Assembly (NCBI RefSeq): GCF_001269655.1
Contig: NZ_LHVE01000004.1
Location: 1 to 64,000, forward strand
Direction of reading: 5' to 3'
DNA length: 64,000 nucleotides
Source: Pseudomonas thivervalensis
GTDB lineage: Bacteria > Pseudomonadota > Gammaproteobacteria > Pseudomonadales > Pseudomonadaceae
In this document: positions 63,326-64,000 of the stretch, one piece after another
Position numbering within the stretch: position 1 is the first letter of the stretch
How the letters are laid out: every line of letters begins with the position of its first letter
The notes under the pieces: model-generated
Seen by the model: the letters and a program-made list of their open reading frames with translations, nothing else
What the model was told of the DNA's origin: nothing
Databases searched by the model: none
Made by a program: the position numbers and the translations under genes

Positions 63326-64000
63326 ATGGCCGACTACTACACCCTGCTCACCGATGCGGGGATCGCCTACGAAACCGCCTGCAAGGCGGCGGGCACACCG
63401 ATCAAGCTGTCGCAGATTTCCGTCGGTGACGGCGGCGGCACGGAATACAACCCGGCCGCAACGGCGACGGCGCTCAAGCGCGAAGTCTGGCGCGGGCCGC
63501 TCAATGCGTTGTTCCAGGATGAAAACAACCCGAGCTGGCTGTTGGCCGAGGTCACCATCCCGTCCGACGTCGGCGGCTGGTATGTGCGCGAAGCCGGCAT
63601 CTGGACCGATACCGGGATCCTGTACGCGATCGTCAAATATCCGGAGTCGTTCAAACCGGTGTTGGCGACTTCCGGTTCGGGGAAAGAGTTTTATATTCGG
63701 TCGATTTTCGAGACCAGTAATGCCGAGCTGGTGACGCTGCTGATTGACGATACGGTGGTCAAGGCGACGCGGGCCTGGGTGACCGGCTACGTGGCCGACG
63801 AACTCGCCAAGCTCGACAGGAAGCAGTCGGTGCGGGTGGCGACGACGGCCAACATCGTCTTGAGTGGTGCGCAGGCGATTGATGGTGTGGCGGTGGTCGC
63901 CGGGAATCGGGTCCTGGTCAAATCCCAGACCTTGGCGAAAGACAACGGTATCTACGTGGCCGCGAACGGCGCTTGGGGTCGGGCAAAGGATGCCGATGCG
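63326..64000 (+). CDS. phage tail fibre protein, N-terminal part
   Basis: Open from ATG at 63326 to the window end (225 codons); the stop lies outside. Residues about 1-160 form the conserved baseplate-attachment domain of tail fibres (MADYYTLLTDAGIAYE..., GDGGGTEYNP, EAGIWTDTGILYAI). After it comes a repeat-like VRVATTANIVLSGAQAIDGV and RVLVKSQTLAKDNGIYV, the start of the shaft. The variable receptor-binding end is not seen. Starts right after the gpI stop. Confidence 0.85.
   Translation, partial: MADYYTLLTDAGIAYETACKAAGTPIKLSQISVGDGGGTEYNPAATATALKREVWRGPLNALFQDENNPSWLLAEVTIPSDVGGWYVREAGIWTDTGILYAIVKYPESFKPVLATSGSGKEFYIRSIFETSNAELVTLLIDDTVVKATRAWVTGYVADELAKLDRKQSVRVATTANIVLSGAQAIDGVAVVAGNRVLVKSQTLAKDNGIYVAANGAWGRAKDADA

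Overview
The window is a piece of a Pseudomonas chromosome, most likely of the P. fluorescens complex. The evidence is the gene order rlmA-dapE ... dapD ... dapC-glnD-map-rpsB-tsf-pyrH-frr-uppS-cdsA-dxr-rseP-bamA-skp-lpxD-fabZ-lpxA-lpxB-rnhB-dnaE-accA-tilS-pyrG-kdsA-eno-ftsB-ispD-(lysR)-adhC-fghA-ispF-truD-surE-pcm-nlpD-rpoS-rsmZ-fdxA-mutS, which follows the Pseudomonas order, together with many REP elements of fluorescent-pseudomonad type, the Gac/Rsm small RNA rsmZ between rpoS and fdxA, and a tailocin-type phage tail cluster beside mutS. Everything here is read from the sequence and from knowledge of families; no database search was run.

Layout. 1-278: right end of an IS3-family element that abuts a broken REP. 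322-7201: small unknown gene, rlmA, dapE, tcdA facing csdE-csdA (one sulfur-relay and tRNA-modification group), dapD and a Spx/ArsC-like gene. 7405-9042: CPA1 Na+/H+ antiporter. 9219-11248: accessory island with a higBA-type toxin-antitoxin pair, a strongly folded candidate RNA, a DUF6124-type gene with a structured leader, and REPs. 11278-16149: dapC, glnD and map on the minus strand. 16523-42777: a long plus-strand run of essential genes for translation, isoprenoids, phospholipid, outer membrane and lipid A, DNA replication, fatty acid synthesis, CTP, KDO, glycolysis and division. 42932-45902: LysR regulator divergent from the formaldehyde detoxification pair adhC-fghA. 45946-51059: ispF-truD-surE-pcm-nlpD-rpoS. 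51531-51665: rsmZ. 51736-54781: fdxA and mutS on the minus strand. 54782-56454: repeats, a tandem REP array and a second DUF6124-type gene. 56455-64000: start of a tailocin or defective prophage.

How they work together. The core run couples envelope building (uppS, cdsA, dxr, ispD, ispF, rseP, bamA, skp, lpxD/A/B, fabZ, kdsA, accA) to translation and replication. Lysine/diaminopimelate genes dapC, dapD and dapE flank it. nlpD-rpoS-rsmZ is the stationary-phase and Gac/Rsm node.

The most unusual parts are: (a) the tailocin lysis module, where an orphan tail-fibre chaperone sits between two near-identical terminators and a cassette of com plus two secreted-protein genes lies between a broken 5' copy of the holin gene and the intact holin; (b) a multibranched RNA with its own terminator at about 10,204-10,325 on the minus strand; (c) the leader of the DUF6124-type gene near 55.9 kb, where a 16-bp stem and a 9-bp pairing over the ribosome binding site cross each other; (d) two promoters, for higBA and the tailocin, whose spacers are filled by a perfect palindrome.
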